Counted from the first letter of the stretch, positions 44,437 to 53,621 are shown. The stretch: 64,000 nt of DNA from Williamsia phyllosphaerae (GCF_014635305.1 NZ_BMCS01000003.1:620001-684000); one strand, 5' to 3'. The notes: generated from the letters alone by a model not told the origin. Made by a program: numbers and translations.

Positions 44437-44589
44437 TTTGCCACCGTAATGCCGCTCTTTACGATCAGGCAGCTGATTCGCCGGACTTCGCCCACCCACC
44501 ACCCTGTCCGCAAAGCCTCATACGCCCGCGACGGATCCACATCACCCGCACTGACCAGCACTGACGTCGAAGAGGCGCACAGTGGAGGG

Positions 44590-45486
44590 ATGAACCCGTT
44601 CAGTTCGGTCCAACAGGCCGTCGGCGAGATGATCTTCGCGCGCGTCGCAGGGGACGAGGGGCCTGCGCGGCGCGATCGGATCCACCTGTCGACGGGCCCG
44701 CGGCGCTACGGCCCGGACTCCGCTATCTACCGGGTGCACGGCGACGCGTCGATGTTCGTCGGTGGCATGCGCGCACTCCTGCTGCAGTCGCTGCACCCTC
44801 TCGCCATGGCGGCGGTCGACCAGCACTCGGGTTACCGCGGCGACCCGTGGGGGCGGCTACAACGCACGAGTACGTTCCTGGCCGAGACGACGTTCGGCAC
44901 CATCGAGGACGCGGACCGGGCCATCCGGATCGTTCGGGCCGTGCACAAGCAGATCACCGGTACCGCACCGGACGGACGGCCTTACGCCGCCTCCGATCCG
45001 CACCTCATCCGCTGGGTTCATGTTGCGGAGATCGACAGTTTCCTCCGTGCCCACGATCGTTACGGTGCGCGTCCCCTCGACGCTGCCGGCCGCGATGATT
45101 ACGTCCGCGAGACCGCGTTCGTCGCGCGTGGTCTCGGTGCCGTCGACGTCCCGGAGACCACCGCCGAACTCGACGAACTCCTCGCGCTGTATCGACCCGA
45201 ACTCAAGAGCACGGCCGCCGCGCGGCGTACGGCGCGGTTCATCCTGTTGAACCCGCCCATCCCGCTGCCCGTGCGCCCGGCCTACGGTCTGCTGTCGTCG
45301 GTCGCCGTCTCGATGATGCCGTGGTGGACCCGTCTTCCCCTGCGGTTGCCGTACCTACCCGTCACCGAGGCAACGGCGGTGCGGGGGAGTGGGATCGCGA
45401 TCACCTCGGCGATTCGGTGGGCACTCGGTCCCGCTGCCACACAGAACAATCGGGGCGACGGGGCGGTCACCGCGGCGCGAGCCTGA
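44590..45486 (+). CDS. DUF2236 / MpaB-family oxygenase
   Basis: This 298-residue protein of the MpaB/Lcp-like family has LLLQSLHPLAMAAVDQHSGYRGDPWGRLQRT and the following helix with IRIVRAVHKQITG, then LIRWVHVAEIDSFL, typical of the helical haem domain. MpaB-family oxygenases bind haem b; some cleave polyisoprenes or toxins. The start at MNPFSSV was chosen; GGAGGG is directly before it, closer than ideal. It converges on a TetR gene with 24 bases between stops. Confidence 0.86.
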   Translation: MNPFSSVQQAVGEMIFARVAGDEGPARRDRIHLSTGPRRYGPDSAIYRVHGDASMFVGGMRALLLQSLHPLAMAAVDQHSGYRGDPWGRLQRTSTFLAETTFGTIEDADRAIRIVRAVHKQITGTAPDGRPYAASDPHLIRWVHVAEIDSFLRAHDRYGARPLDAAGRDDYVRETAFVARGLGAVDVPETTAELDELLALYRPELKSTAAARRTARFILLNPPIPLPVRPAYGLLSSVAVSMMPWWTRLPLRLPYLPVTEATAVRGSGIAITSAIRWALGPAATQNNRGDGAVTAARA

Positions 45487-45510
45487 TCGGGCGTTCGAGG
45501 TCGACAGCGC

Positions 45511-46116
45511 TCAACCGTCCTGCTGCGGCCACCGGTCGGTGATCACCTCGGTCATCTCGTCGACCCACGTGCTGTCGAGAGCGGCGTCCCGCCGGATCAG
45601 GATGCGAAAGATCGCGGTACCCGCGACAACCTCGGCGAGCATGGGTAGCTGGTCCTCGCCGCGGCGTCCCTGACCGAAGCGGGATTCGAACACGGTCAGA
45701 TTCCCGGCCAGTCGGCCGATCATCATGGCGTGCAGGTCGGGATCGGCCACCGTGTCGGCGATGAGACCCGGCAGCGCGAGCCGCACCTCCGGACGGTCGA
45801 AGATCACCCGGACCGTCTCGACCAGGGCCCGAATCTCGTCGCGCATGTCGCCTGGACGGTCGATCGCGGGAACGGATTCGGCGAACAGCACCGCCTCGTG
45901 GACGAGTTGGGCCTTGCCCGACCACCGCCGGTAGATCGCAGCCGTGGTGGTGTTGGCGCGCGCAGCGATGGCCGACAACGACAGTCGGGGATAGCCGGTC
46001 TCGAGGATCAGTTCACGGGTCGCCGCGACGATTGCTGCGTCGATTCTGCTGTCGCGAGGCCGACCCGGCGCCGACTGACCGGACCTATTGCCATCCGTGG
46101 CGCTTTCTGGTGACAT
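45511..46116 (-). CDS. TetR-family regulator of the dikinase operon
   Basis: This 201-residue TetR protein has the helix-turn-helix DAAIVAATRELILETGYPRL, then ANTTTAAIYRRWSGKAQL, and a TetR_C-type C-terminus. It is divergent from the lipocalin/LLM/dikinase operon, and an inverted repeat in the 50-base gap probably binds it. It is likely the local repressor of that operon. The ATG lies inside a TGACGTCA palindrome. Confidence 0.86.
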   Translation of the reverse strand: MSPESATDGNRSGQSAPGRPRDSRIDAAIVAATRELILETGYPRLSLSAIAARANTTTAAIYRRWSGKAQLVHEAVLFAESVPAIDRPGDMRDEIRALVETVRVIFDRPEVRLALPGLIADTVADPDLHAMMIGRLAGNLTVFESRFGQGRRGEDQLPMLAEVVAGTAIFRILIRRDAALDSTWVDEMTEVITDRWPQQDG

Positions 46117-46128
46117 GACGTCATCGTA

Positions 46129-46153
46129 GATGCAATACGACCTGCATCGTATT
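46129..46153. promoter_or_regulatory. Nested inverted repeats, probable TetR operator
   Basis: AATACGA-6-TCGTATT (46134-46153) and GATGCA-8-TGCATC (46129-46148) overlap in the gap between the divergent TetR start at 46116 and the operon start at 46167. They would cover both promoters. The two repeats may form one site or two. Confidence 0.65.
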
Positions 46154-46166
46154 TGAGGGAGTGTTC

Positions 46167-47297
46167 GTGGACCTGAGCCCGCTCGACGAGTATCCGATCC
46201 ATCAGGCGCCGGTGCCGGTGACGTGGCCGGCCGGTTCGGATCGAAACTTCTACGACCGGTCGTACTTCAACGTGCTCGACCGGGCCGGCCGCTTCATGGC
46301 GCTCACGGGGATCGGCTATTACCCCCGCCTGGGCGTCAAGGACGCCTACTTCGTCGTCCGCCGCGACGACACGCAGACCGCGATACATCTCAGTGACGCC
46401 ATCGACGACGACCGACTCCATCAGAACGTCAACGGATACCGTCTCGACGTCGTCGAACCGCTCCAGGAGATGCATCTGAGCCTGGCGCCGACGGAGGGGA
46501 TCTCTGCCGATCTCACCTGGCGCGGGCTGTTTCCCGCGGCTCTGGAGAGGCCGCACGAGATGCTCACCGACCGTCGAGTCACGTTGCAGGCGAGTCGCTT
46601 CGCTCAGGTCGGTTCCTGGGAGGGCTGGATCGACGTCGACGGGGAGCGGTTGGAGGTCACCCACGACACCAGTGTGGCGAGTCGCGACCGATCGTGGGGG
46701 ATCCGACCGGTCGGCGAGGCGGAACCCGCGGGACGACCGGACACGGCGTTCCGCGGAATGTGGTGGCTGTACCTACCTCTGGTGTTCGATGACTTCCAGC
46801 TTTTCCTGATCATGCAGGAGGACCCGGACGGTCACCGCAGCCTCTACGACTGCACCCGCCGACGCCGGGACGGCAGCGTCGAACAACTCGACGGTGTGCG
46901 CACCGACATCGACTACACGCCCGGAACTCGCATTCCGAGAGGCGCACACGTCGAGTTCATGAATCGCGCAGGGGATCGAACCCGGCTCGACATCGAGTCG
47001 AAGCTGTTCGCGCCCATCGCTTTCGGATCCGGATACGGCGGTGACTCCTCCTGGTCGCACGGTAGTTGGAAGGGTGGTCCCTTCGTCGAACGGATCACCT
47101 TCGACCTCACCGACGCCGATGTCATGGCCCGAGCACCGTTCAGCCTCATCGACCATGTGGCACGTGCCGTGTGCACCGAGGCAGACGGGACGGTGCACGA
47201 AGGTGCCGGATTGTTCGAGCACGGCGTGATCGGTCCTCACCATCCGTCGGGGTTCTTCGACTGGACCGACGTGGGGGAGAAGGCGCCGAGCGCATGA
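46167..47297 (+). CDS. Conserved protein, lipocalin/CrtC-hydratase-like
   Basis: This 376-residue protein begins VDLSPLDEYPIHQAPVPV and is rich in beta strands. The segment SWEGWIDVDGERLEV, then ASRDRSWGIRPVG is like AttH/CrtC-type hydratase and related DUF proteins with lipocalin folds; the family is not firmly identified. No signal peptide or membrane segment is seen. I chose the second GTG because GAGGGA ends six bases before it, while the GTG at 46161 abuts that site. The stop overlaps the next ATG (ATGA). It starts an operon with a luciferase-like oxidoreductase and a dikinase. Confidence 0.75.
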   Translation: MDLSPLDEYPIHQAPVPVTWPAGSDRNFYDRSYFNVLDRAGRFMALTGIGYYPRLGVKDAYFVVRRDDTQTAIHLSDAIDDDRLHQNVNGYRLDVVEPLQEMHLSLAPTEGISADLTWRGLFPAALERPHEMLTDRRVTLQASRFAQVGSWEGWIDVDGERLEVTHDTSVASRDRSWGIRPVGEAEPAGRPDTAFRGMWWLYLPLVFDDFQLFLIMQEDPDGHRSLYDCTRRRRDGSVEQLDGVRTDIDYTPGTRIPRGAHVEFMNRAGDRTRLDIESKLFAPIAFGSGYGGDSSWSHGSWKGGPFVERITFDLTDADVMARAPFSLIDHVARAVCTEADGTVHEGAGLFEHGVIGPHHPSGFFDWTDVGEKAPSA

Positions 47298-48292
47298 AGG
47301 TGATGACCGCGCTGTTCGGGCCCACCGACGCCGTCGAGCGTGCGCATGTCCTCAAAGAAGCCGGCGCGTCGGGCGTGTTCACCTTCGAGGGGCCGTTCGA
47401 CGTGTTCACCCCACTGGTGCTGGCGTCGTCGGTGACGGGACTCGACGTGATGTCGAACGTCGCCATCGCGTTCCCCCGCAACCCGATTCAGCTCGCACAC
47501 CAGGCCAACGACCTGCAGTTGCTCAGCGAGGGCCGCTTTATCCTGGGACTCGGAACGCAGGTTCGCGCGCAGATCGAGAAGCGCTACGGAACCGAGTTCG
47601 ACCGGCCGGTGGCCCGGATGAAGGAGATGGTCGGAGCGCTGCGTGCGATCTTCGCGACGTGGAACACGGGGGAGCGGTTGGACTTCCGCGGCGAGTACTA
47701 CCGCCACACCCTCATGACGCCGACCTTCGTTCCCGGGCCGAACCCGTTCGGGCCGCCACCGATCTACCTCGGGGCCCTGGGGCCACGACTGACCGCGGCC
47801 ACCGCCGAGGTCGCCGACGGCCTGTTGGTGATGCCGTTCGGGACCAAGCGATTCCTGCACGGGACGACGATGCCTGCCGTGCGCGCGGGTCTGACGGCTG
47901 CGGGCCGTAGTGAGGGCGACTTCGAGGTGGTGCCCGAGGTCATCGTCTCGGTCGGCACCGGTCGCGACGACGACCATGCGTCGACCCGCATGTTGCTCGC
48001 GTTCTACGGGTCCACTCCGGCGTATCGGCCGGTGCTCGACGCGCACGGCTGGGGCGATCTACAGCCCGAGCTCAACGCGATGTCGAAGCAGGGGCGCTGG
48101 ACGGAGATGGCCGCACTCATCGACGACGACATTTTGCACACGATCGCCGCGTGCGGGACGCCGGCTGAGGTGGCGGCGCATGTGCGTGACCGCGTCGACG
48201 GGGTGTCGGACCGGGTGTGCCTCTATCAGACCGGCCCCATCGAGGCCCAGGCACTCGCTGAGATCGTCGACGCCCTCGCTGGGTCGGCGTGA
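47294..48292 (+). CDS. LLM-class F420-dependent oxidoreductase
   Basis: This 332-residue luciferase-like monooxygenase (TIM barrel) is probably F420-dependent given the host type. The N-terminus MKVMTALFGPTDAV, then NVAIAFPRNPIQLAHQANDLQLLSEGRFILGLGTQ is the family signature, followed by FRGEYYRHTLMTPTF and PPPIYLGALGPRLTAATAEVADG. It would carry out hydride transfer on the operon's unknown substrate. It is joined to both neighbours by 4-base overlaps. Confidence 0.88.
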   Translation: MKVMTALFGPTDAVERAHVLKEAGASGVFTFEGPFDVFTPLVLASSVTGLDVMSNVAIAFPRNPIQLAHQANDLQLLSEGRFILGLGTQVRAQIEKRYGTEFDRPVARMKEMVGALRAIFATWNTGERLDFRGEYYRHTLMTPTFVPGPNPFGPPPIYLGALGPRLTAATAEVADGLLVMPFGTKRFLHGTTMPAVRAGLTAAGRSEGDFEVVPEVIVSVGTGRDDDHASTRMLLAFYGSTPAYRPVLDAHGWGDLQPELNAMSKQGRWTEMAALIDDDILHTIAACGTPAEVAAHVRDRVDGVSDRVCLYQTGPIEAQALAEIVDALAGSA

Positions 48293-50664
48293 CTGCGTCG
48301 ACGGTCGAGTTCGACCAGATCACCGACGACACCTTCGGCGGCAAAGCGGCTGGGCTCGCGGAGTTGCGGCGCCTCGGCCTCGACGTGCCGGCGGGATTCG
48401 TGATCGCCGATGCCTCCGAGCAGGTCACCGTCGACGAGGCACGCGAGTGGTTCTCCCGCATGGCTGCCGCCACCACCACCCCGGTGGCAGTGCGATCGTC
48501 GGCGGTCGGGGAGGACGGCGACGACCAGTCGTTCGCCGGGCAGTACGACACCGTGCTGGGTGTCGACTCGGTCGAGGACTTCGCTGCAGCGGTCCGGACG
48601 TGCGCAGCCTCAGTGCACTCGCGTCGGGCGTCGGCCTACAGCGAGTTGCCACCGGCCACCATGCATGTGGTCGTCCAACACATGGTAGACGCACGGGCAG
48701 CCGGGGTGGCGTTCACCGCGGATCCGGCCACCGGGCGACGCGACCTGATGGTCATCGATGCCGTCGACGGACTCGGCGAAGCGCTGGTCGACGGCTCGGC
48801 GTCGTCGGACCACCTCGTCATCGACGCCGTCGGTGGGGTCGCGGTTGCCGACGTCGGTGCCGCTCCGGTCCTCTCGACCGACGATGTCACCGACATCCGG
48901 GCTGGTGCTCTACGGGCAGCACGGCATTGGGGCACGCCCATGGATCTCGAGTGGGCGATCGATCGCGACGGAACGTTGTGGTGGCTGCAGGCCCGACCGA
49001 TCACCACGCTTCCCGGTGACCTGGCCGAGATGGATTCACCCCTGGCCGGTGCCGATCATGTGTACACGCGATGCAACATCGGCGAGATGATGCCGGGGGC
49101 GTTCTGTCCACTGACCGCATCGGTGTCGGGTTTTGCCATCGACTACGCGATGCAGATGACGCAGGTGGTTGCACGGGCGCAGCCGAGGTACGAGAAGCCG
49201 TGGCTGCAGGTCGGCTACTTCCAGGGCCACATGTTTCTCAACATGACCGAGGGAACGGGCCTGAGCTCGGGTCTTCTCGGTAATTCGTTGGAGCAGTTCT
49301 CCATCTCCATCTGCGGTCGGATGATCGACGAGCTCGAACCCAAGCCGCCGAAGCCGTTTTTCCGCAAGCTGATCAACACGGTTCGACTCAGCTCCTATGC
49401 GTTGTCGGCCGGCCCGGCGATCCGGCGACTCGAAGAGCAAATCAACGGCTTCGAGATCCCGACCGGCGATGACCCACGGGTCGTGCTGCGGCAGTTGGAG
49501 TCCGGTGTGCAGCTGTACTGCGATGTGACGTTGACGCATGTCCGGTCGTCGTCACGCGCCGCGGTCGCGGCCAACATCCTGGAGAGCGTCCTGATGCGGC
49601 AGGCCCTGAAAGAGGGGCGCAGCGAGGACGACGGGCGCGCCGAGGCCACCCGACTGATGGCCGGCGCAGCCGACGTCGAGAGCGCCCTCATGCTCGCGGA
49701 GCTCGACGCAGTCGTTCACACCATCGCGGCCGACGACGTTGTCGCGGAACAGTTCACGGCGGAGGAGCCTGATGCAGCGGTCGACCAGCTGCGCGCATCT
49801 GTGGGCGCCGCCGGAGTGGCGTTGCGGCAGTTCCTGGCTCGACATGGCCACCGCGGCTACCGCGAGCTGTGCATGCGCGACCCGTCCTGGGCCGAGGACC
49901 CGGAGGGGCTGGGCGCGATGATGCAGGTGATGGTGCGATCGGTGCTCGATCCCGCTGCTCGCGCAGCGGCCTCGAGTGGTGTCGCGGCACCCAACTCACG
50001 CGTCATCCGATCTCTCGCTCGGTTGGCGCAGGGCGGTGCACGGGGGCGCGAGGAGACGAAGTCGAAGATGGCGCGGATGGCCCATTCGCTGAAGCTGGGC
50101 TACCGACACCTCGGCGAGGTCCTGGCTGCGGCGGGCCGGCTGCCTGACGCGGATCTGGTGTTCTTCTTCGACCGCGCCGAGTTGGAGCGCATCGTCGGGA
50201 CAGGGGACATCACCGAATTGGTGCGGCGCGCAGTCAAGCGTCGGGAGGCACTGGCGTTCCAGAGTGCCCTCGAGTTCGACGACGTGTCCGTCGGCCGACC
50301 GGTCCCGCGCATCGCCCGACCACAGCAGGGTCTCACCGACGGCGAGATCGTCGGCCGACCCGCCAGCCGCGGAACTGTGGAAGGCGTGGTGCGGGTGGTC
50401 AAGTCGATCGTCGAGGCGCGTGACCTGCAGCGGGGAGAGATCCTGGTGACCCCGGTGACCGACGTCGGGTGGACGCCCTACTTCACCGTCATCGCGGCGC
50501 TCGTCACCGACATCGGCAGCTCGGTCTCCCACGGTGCCGTGGTGGCCCGCGAGTACGGATTGCCCTGCGTCGTGAACACTCTGACCGCCACGCAGTCACT
50601 CGTGACCGGTGATCGGGTGCGCGTCGACGGTGATCGCGGTGTGGTGACACGGTTGCATCGCTGA
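48289..50664 (+). CDS. PEP-utilising dikinase, rifampin phosphotransferase-like
   Basis: This 791-residue enzyme has three parts in the order of rifampin phosphotransferase: an ATP-binding domain (GGKAAGLAELRRLGLDVPAGFVI, AVRSSAVGEDGDDQSFAGQY, DLEWAIDRDGTLWWLQARPI, about 1-245), a large helical substrate domain (about 255-680), and a swivelling phosphohistidine domain (GRPASRGTVEGVVRVV, then SSVSHGAVVAREYGLPCVV) with the catalytic His at 748. Such enzymes split ATP and place the beta phosphate on a hydroxyl group. The ATP domain is shorter than in known RPH. The substrate cannot be inferred. GTG overlaps the LLM stop. Confidence 0.85.
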   Translation: MTASTVEFDQITDDTFGGKAAGLAELRRLGLDVPAGFVIADASEQVTVDEAREWFSRMAAATTTPVAVRSSAVGEDGDDQSFAGQYDTVLGVDSVEDFAAAVRTCAASVHSRRASAYSELPPATMHVVVQHMVDARAAGVAFTADPATGRRDLMVIDAVDGLGEALVDGSASSDHLVIDAVGGVAVADVGAAPVLSTDDVTDIRAGALRAARHWGTPMDLEWAIDRDGTLWWLQARPITTLPGDLAEMDSPLAGADHVYTRCNIGEMMPGAFCPLTASVSGFAIDYAMQMTQVVARAQPRYEKPWLQVGYFQGHMFLNMTEGTGLSSGLLGNSLEQFSISICGRMIDELEPKPPKPFFRKLINTVRLSSYALSAGPAIRRLEEQINGFEIPTGDDPRVVLRQLESGVQLYCDVTLTHVRSSSRAAVAANILESVLMRQALKEGRSEDDGRAEATRLMAGAADVESALMLAELDAVVHTIAADDVVAEQFTAEEPDAAVDQLRASVGAAGVALRQFLARHGHRGYRELCMRDPSWAEDPEGLGAMMQVMVRSVLDPAARAAASSGVAAPNSRVIRSLARLAQGGARGREETKSKMARMAHSLKLGYRHLGEVLAAAGRLPDADLVFFFDRAELERIVGTGDITELVRRAVKRREALAFQSALEFDDVSVGRPVPRIARPQQGLTDGEIVGRPASRGTVEGVVRVVKSIVEARDLQRGEILVTPVTDVGWTPYFTVIAALVTDIGSSVSHGAVVAREYGLPCVVNTLTATQSLVTGDRVRVDGDRGVVTRLHR

Positions 50665-50686
50665 CGGACCCTGCCACTATTGAGAC

Positions 50687-51256
50687 GTGGGAGAACAGGC
50701 AGAGCGGCTGGCCAACGGTGAGTGGTACCTCGACGATGACGATCTCCGAGAGCGTCGCCGTGTCTGCTGGCGTCGGCTCGACGTCTTCAACTCGGTCGCG
50801 GGTGACGACGATTCCGCGCGCGCGAACGCAATGTCAGAATTGGCAGGATCGGTGGGGGAGTACGTCGTGGTCATTCCGCGATTCACCTGCACTTTCGGCA
50901 CCAACATTCATTTGGGCGACCACGCATTTGTCAACGGGAACGCATTTTTCATGGACGATGCGCCGATCGCTGTGGGGGCGCACGTACGAATCGGGCCGGG
51001 CGCCCAACTCATGACCGCCCTCCACCCGGTCGACGACCATGCCCGTCGTCGCGAAGGGTGGGAACGCGCAGCGCCCATCGTCATCGGCGAGAACTCTTGG
51101 CTGGGCGCCTCAGTCACGGTCGGGGCCGGCGTCACGATCGGCCGGAATGTGGTGGTCGGTGCGGGCAGTGTGGTTCTCCATGACATCCCGGATCATGTCG
51201 TCGCGGCGGGCACACCCGCTCGGGTCATCCGAAGCACCCCGGTCGAAGCTCCCTGA
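50687..51256 (+). CDS. Maltose/sugar O-acetyltransferase
   Basis: This 189-residue hexapeptide-repeat acetyltransferase has the N-terminal Mac domain (ERLANGEWYLDDDDLRERRRVC), then left-handed beta-helix repeats (GTNIHLGDHAFVNGNAFFMD, IGENSWLGASVTVGAGVTIG) and the PARVIR end. His in LMTALHPVDDH is the catalytic position. It acetylates a sugar with acetyl-CoA. The GTG start lies 22 bases after the dikinase stop, so it may be part of the same transcript. Confidence 0.9.
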   Translation: MGEQAERLANGEWYLDDDDLRERRRVCWRRLDVFNSVAGDDDSARANAMSELAGSVGEYVVVIPRFTCTFGTNIHLGDHAFVNGNAFFMDDAPIAVGAHVRIGPGAQLMTALHPVDDHARRREGWERAAPIVIGENSWLGASVTVGAGVTIGRNVVVGAGSVVLHDIPDHVVAAGTPARVIRSTPVEAP

Positions 51257-51379
51257 TAACGCGGCAGTCAATCGTCAGCTCGCCGATCGGAACGATTTCA
51301 GGTACCAAGGCCACAGTTTTGATCCAGAGCCGAAACCACGGCCCAAATCGGGTAAACAGGTTTCTGAGACAATGGATCC

Positions 51380-51796
51380 ATGTCTGATACACCGTTGCCT
51401 GAATCCGCCCTGGCCATTGTGCGAAAGCCCAACCCGGCCGTCATGGCGACGGTCACCTCGAAGGGCCGTCCCGTATCAGTGGCAACCTGGTACCTCATCG
51501 AAGACGACGGGCTTCTCATGCTGTGCATGAACTCCGACCGCGCCCGGCTGAAGCATCTTCAGAGCAACGGCCACGTGTCGCTGACCGTGCTCGCAGCAGA
51601 CGATTTCGGTACTCACATATCGATCCAGGGGCACGTCGTCTCGATCAAGCCCGATGAGGGGCTCGCCGACATCGATCGTCTTTCCAGGCACTTCCTCGGC
51701 AAGGAATACCCGGCCAGGGATAGCCCGCTGGTGACGGTCCACATCGAGATCGATCGGTGGTTCGGTTGGTCAGGGGGCCGCCCTCTTCAGTACTAG
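51380..51796 (+). CDS. PPOX-class F420-dependent oxidoreductase
   Basis: This 138-residue split-barrel flavin/deazaflavin protein contains PAVMATVTSKGRPVSVATWYLIEDDG, ARLKHLQSNGHVSLTVLAADD and HISIQGHVVSI. It matches the PPOX-class F420-dependent group common in mycobacteria. It probably reduces a small-molecule double bond with F420H2. The upstream 120 bases hold no gene. Confidence 0.88.
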   Translation: MSDTPLPESALAIVRKPNPAVMATVTSKGRPVSVATWYLIEDDGLLMLCMNSDRARLKHLQSNGHVSLTVLAADDFGTHISIQGHVVSIKPDEGLADIDRLSRHFLGKEYPARDSPLVTVHIEIDRWFGWSGGRPLQY

Positions 51797-51880
51797 CGAG
51801 CAGGGTCCAGGTGTCCGGGGACCACGAGGTGGCGGGCTCGAAGGCGGGACTGGTCGCGGCGTAGACGCGAACACCGTGGG

Positions 51881-52297
51881 CCCGCACCCGGATTCGGGTA
51901 CTACAGCGCAACGAAGTTCGCCCTTGAAGCCGTCACCGAGACGCTACGGGACGAGGTCGCAGCACTGGGCGTCTCCGTACTGGCGGTCGAACCGGGAGCG
52001 ACTCGCACCAATGCTTACGCCGGTTTCGCCCGGGAGCAAGTGTCGGAGCCGATTCCCGAGTACCACGCGATGCTCTAGCAGGTCCGTGGAGCGTTCGCAG
52101 ACATGGACGGCGTGCAACCCGGCGATCCGCGCCGCGGTGCCCGTGCAGTGATCGCGGCGATGGCCCAGGATCCACCGCCCCGACGACTGTTACTGGGCCA
52201 CGGCGGTTTTGACGCCGTGACCACCACACTGGAGGCCGCACTGGCAGACATCCGCTCAAACAAAACCCTCTCACGTACAACTGACTTTCCCGCCTAG
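51881..52297 (+). pseudogene. SDR oxidoreductase remnant
   Basis: The frame from about 51881 reads GFGYYSATKFALEAVTET, then VSVLAVEPGATRTNAYAGF, which is the active-site and C-terminal half of an SDR with YxxxK. The N-terminal cofactor half is absent. A TAG at about 52076-52078 interrupts the frame, after which DMDGVQPGDPRRGARAVIAA continues to a stop at 52297. It is a decayed remnant. The DNA just before it on the other strand can be read as coding-like sequence but has no start or homologue I recognise. Confidence 0.78.
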
Positions 52298-52307
52298 ACC
52301 GCCTAAC

Positions 52308-52344
52308 CTCCGACAACGTCGGAGATTGACTATCCACTGGATAG
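52308..52344. repeat. Two adjacent perfect palindromes (orphan operator/hairpin)
   Basis: CTCCGAC-AAC-GTCGGAG at 52308-52324 and CTATCCA-C-TGGATAG at 52330-52344 lie back to back after the SDR remnant and 50 bases before the next gene. The second resembles a TetR-type operator. No TetR gene lies nearby, so it may be an orphan site left by the decayed neighbour. Confidence 0.65.
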
Positions 52345-52393
52345 GATTCGTAACAGATTTGGACTAACTACAGGACAGCTGCTGTGGAGACGA

Positions 52394-53077
52394 ATGGGTA
52401 CAGAACAAGCGGTGATCGTGTTCTACATTGCGATCTGGGTCGGAGTGTCGGCGCTCGCGGTGATGGTCGGCAAACGGGGAGCGCTGTCATGGGTCGCCGC
52501 GGTTGCCTGGACCCTCCCCGCCGCCTGGCTGACGCTCATCGGGGCATGGATACTTCCGGACCGAAGTGTGTACGAGCCTGCGGCCTCGATCGCACCGTCT
52601 GAGCTGTGGCCGGTCCACCTCGCATTGGCCGTGTGGGTGACGCCATTCGCGGTCGTGGCTGTGTGGCTGCGAAGCGGGGGAGCGGTTCGTAACGCATGCA
52701 TCGTTTGCGGGATCGCCGCTGCGGCGGGCGTAGCAGTGACACTGTTTCTGATGACCAACCCGGACGACCTGATCTTTCTGACGACCCGGAGCGACCGACC
52801 GTTTGTCTATCTGACCTTCGGGATTGCCCTCGCCGTTATCGGACTCGTTCTCGTCGCAAGCGTCGGCCGACAACCGGGAGCACGTCACGTCAACCGGCTT
52901 GTCGCCTGCGCGGTCGTATTCGGGGGTGCGGGCGTGACCATCTCGATGGGCGGTCTGCTCTGGCTCAGCTGGCTGTGCGTTGCCGCCGCAACAATCGCTC
53001 TGGTCATGGCAGCGATTCGCGCTGATCGTCGACGCCAGATGTCTCGTCGTCAGGTGCAATGCGCCAGCGGAATCTAG
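52394..53077 (+). CDS. Hypothetical membrane protein
   Basis: This 227-residue protein has about seven hydrophobic helices and short loops. The ATG has GGAG about five bases upstream. No family was recognised. The preceding palindromes may control it. Confidence 0.68.
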   Translation: MGTEQAVIVFYIAIWVGVSALAVMVGKRGALSWVAAVAWTLPAAWLTLIGAWILPDRSVYEPAASIAPSELWPVHLALAVWVTPFAVVAVWLRSGGAVRNACIVCGIAAAAGVAVTLFLMTNPDDLIFLTTRSDRPFVYLTFGIALAVIGLVLVASVGRQPGARHVNRLVACAVVFGGAGVTISMGGLLWLSWLCVAAATIALVMAAIRADRRRQMSRRQVQCASGI

Positions 53078-53163
53078 ACAGGGTGGTTGCGAGCGGTCGG
53101 CGTGATCGATAGGGCGGCGGCTTTGTGGTGTCCTGGTCTCAGCACGCGTCGCCATTGGGGTCA

Positions 53164-53364
53164 TCAGTTGGCGCGCTGGGCGGTCCGGCCCTGGATCGCA
53201 GACACGACTGCTGCCGTCAACAGCACTGCAACGACGCGGGTACCGGTCTGTTCGATGGTGAGGTCCCCGCTGGCAGCGAAGACCACGATCGCGGCGAGGG
53301 CGATGAGGAGCCATGGAGTGTAGGTGCGTACCAAGGGAGTCCCTATCGAGGTGGTGGCGGACAC
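53164..53364 (-). CDS. Small two-helix membrane protein, uncertain
   Basis: This possible 66-residue protein from GTG has two hydrophobic helices (WLLIALAAIVVFAAS and VVAVLLTAAVVSAI). Composition supports a real membrane peptide, but there is no clear ribosome site and its start lies inside a large inverted repeat. It could be spurious. Confidence 0.42.
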   Translation of the reverse strand: MSATTSIGTPLVRTYTPWLLIALAAIVVFAASGDLTIEQTGTRVVAVLLTAAVVSAIQGRTAQRAN

Positions 53365-53419
53365 TCGGGCACGGTCGGTGCACGGTGTAGGTGCCTCGAT
53401 AGTGCCCGAGTGCCACCAC
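53343..53419. repeat. Large imperfect inverted repeat
   Basis: CACTCGGGCAC at 53362-53372 is matched by GTGCCCGAGTG at 53402-53412. The repeat continues outward as GTGGTGGC / GCCACCAC with four extra bases on the left arm. CTATCGAG at 53343-53350 is also complementary to CTCGATAG at 53395-53402. It could form a long hairpin or be the end of a lost element. A 200-base A/T-richer stretch without a gene follows. Confidence 0.7.
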
Positions 53420-53621
53420 GAGTCAATACACCGATGGTCAATTCGACGTTCTCAATCACATTGAGACGCATAAACAGTGCACTTCTACTGCATGAGCTTT
53501 ACCAATTCAGACCGCATCACCGCAGTGCGTGACCAATGACCCGCAGAGATTCACAGGTGCCGCGCGAGTCCGCTGGACAATTCAGTAGAAGGCGCACCAC
53601 GCCGTATCTAGGCTGTTGCAG

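Noticed and set aside
51795..51911. Leftward coding-like stretch (RAHGVRVYAATSPAFEPATSW) before the SDR remnant
   Set aside because: It has no start, no stop at a sensible place and runs into the PPOX gene. It may be a remnant, but this cannot be supported.
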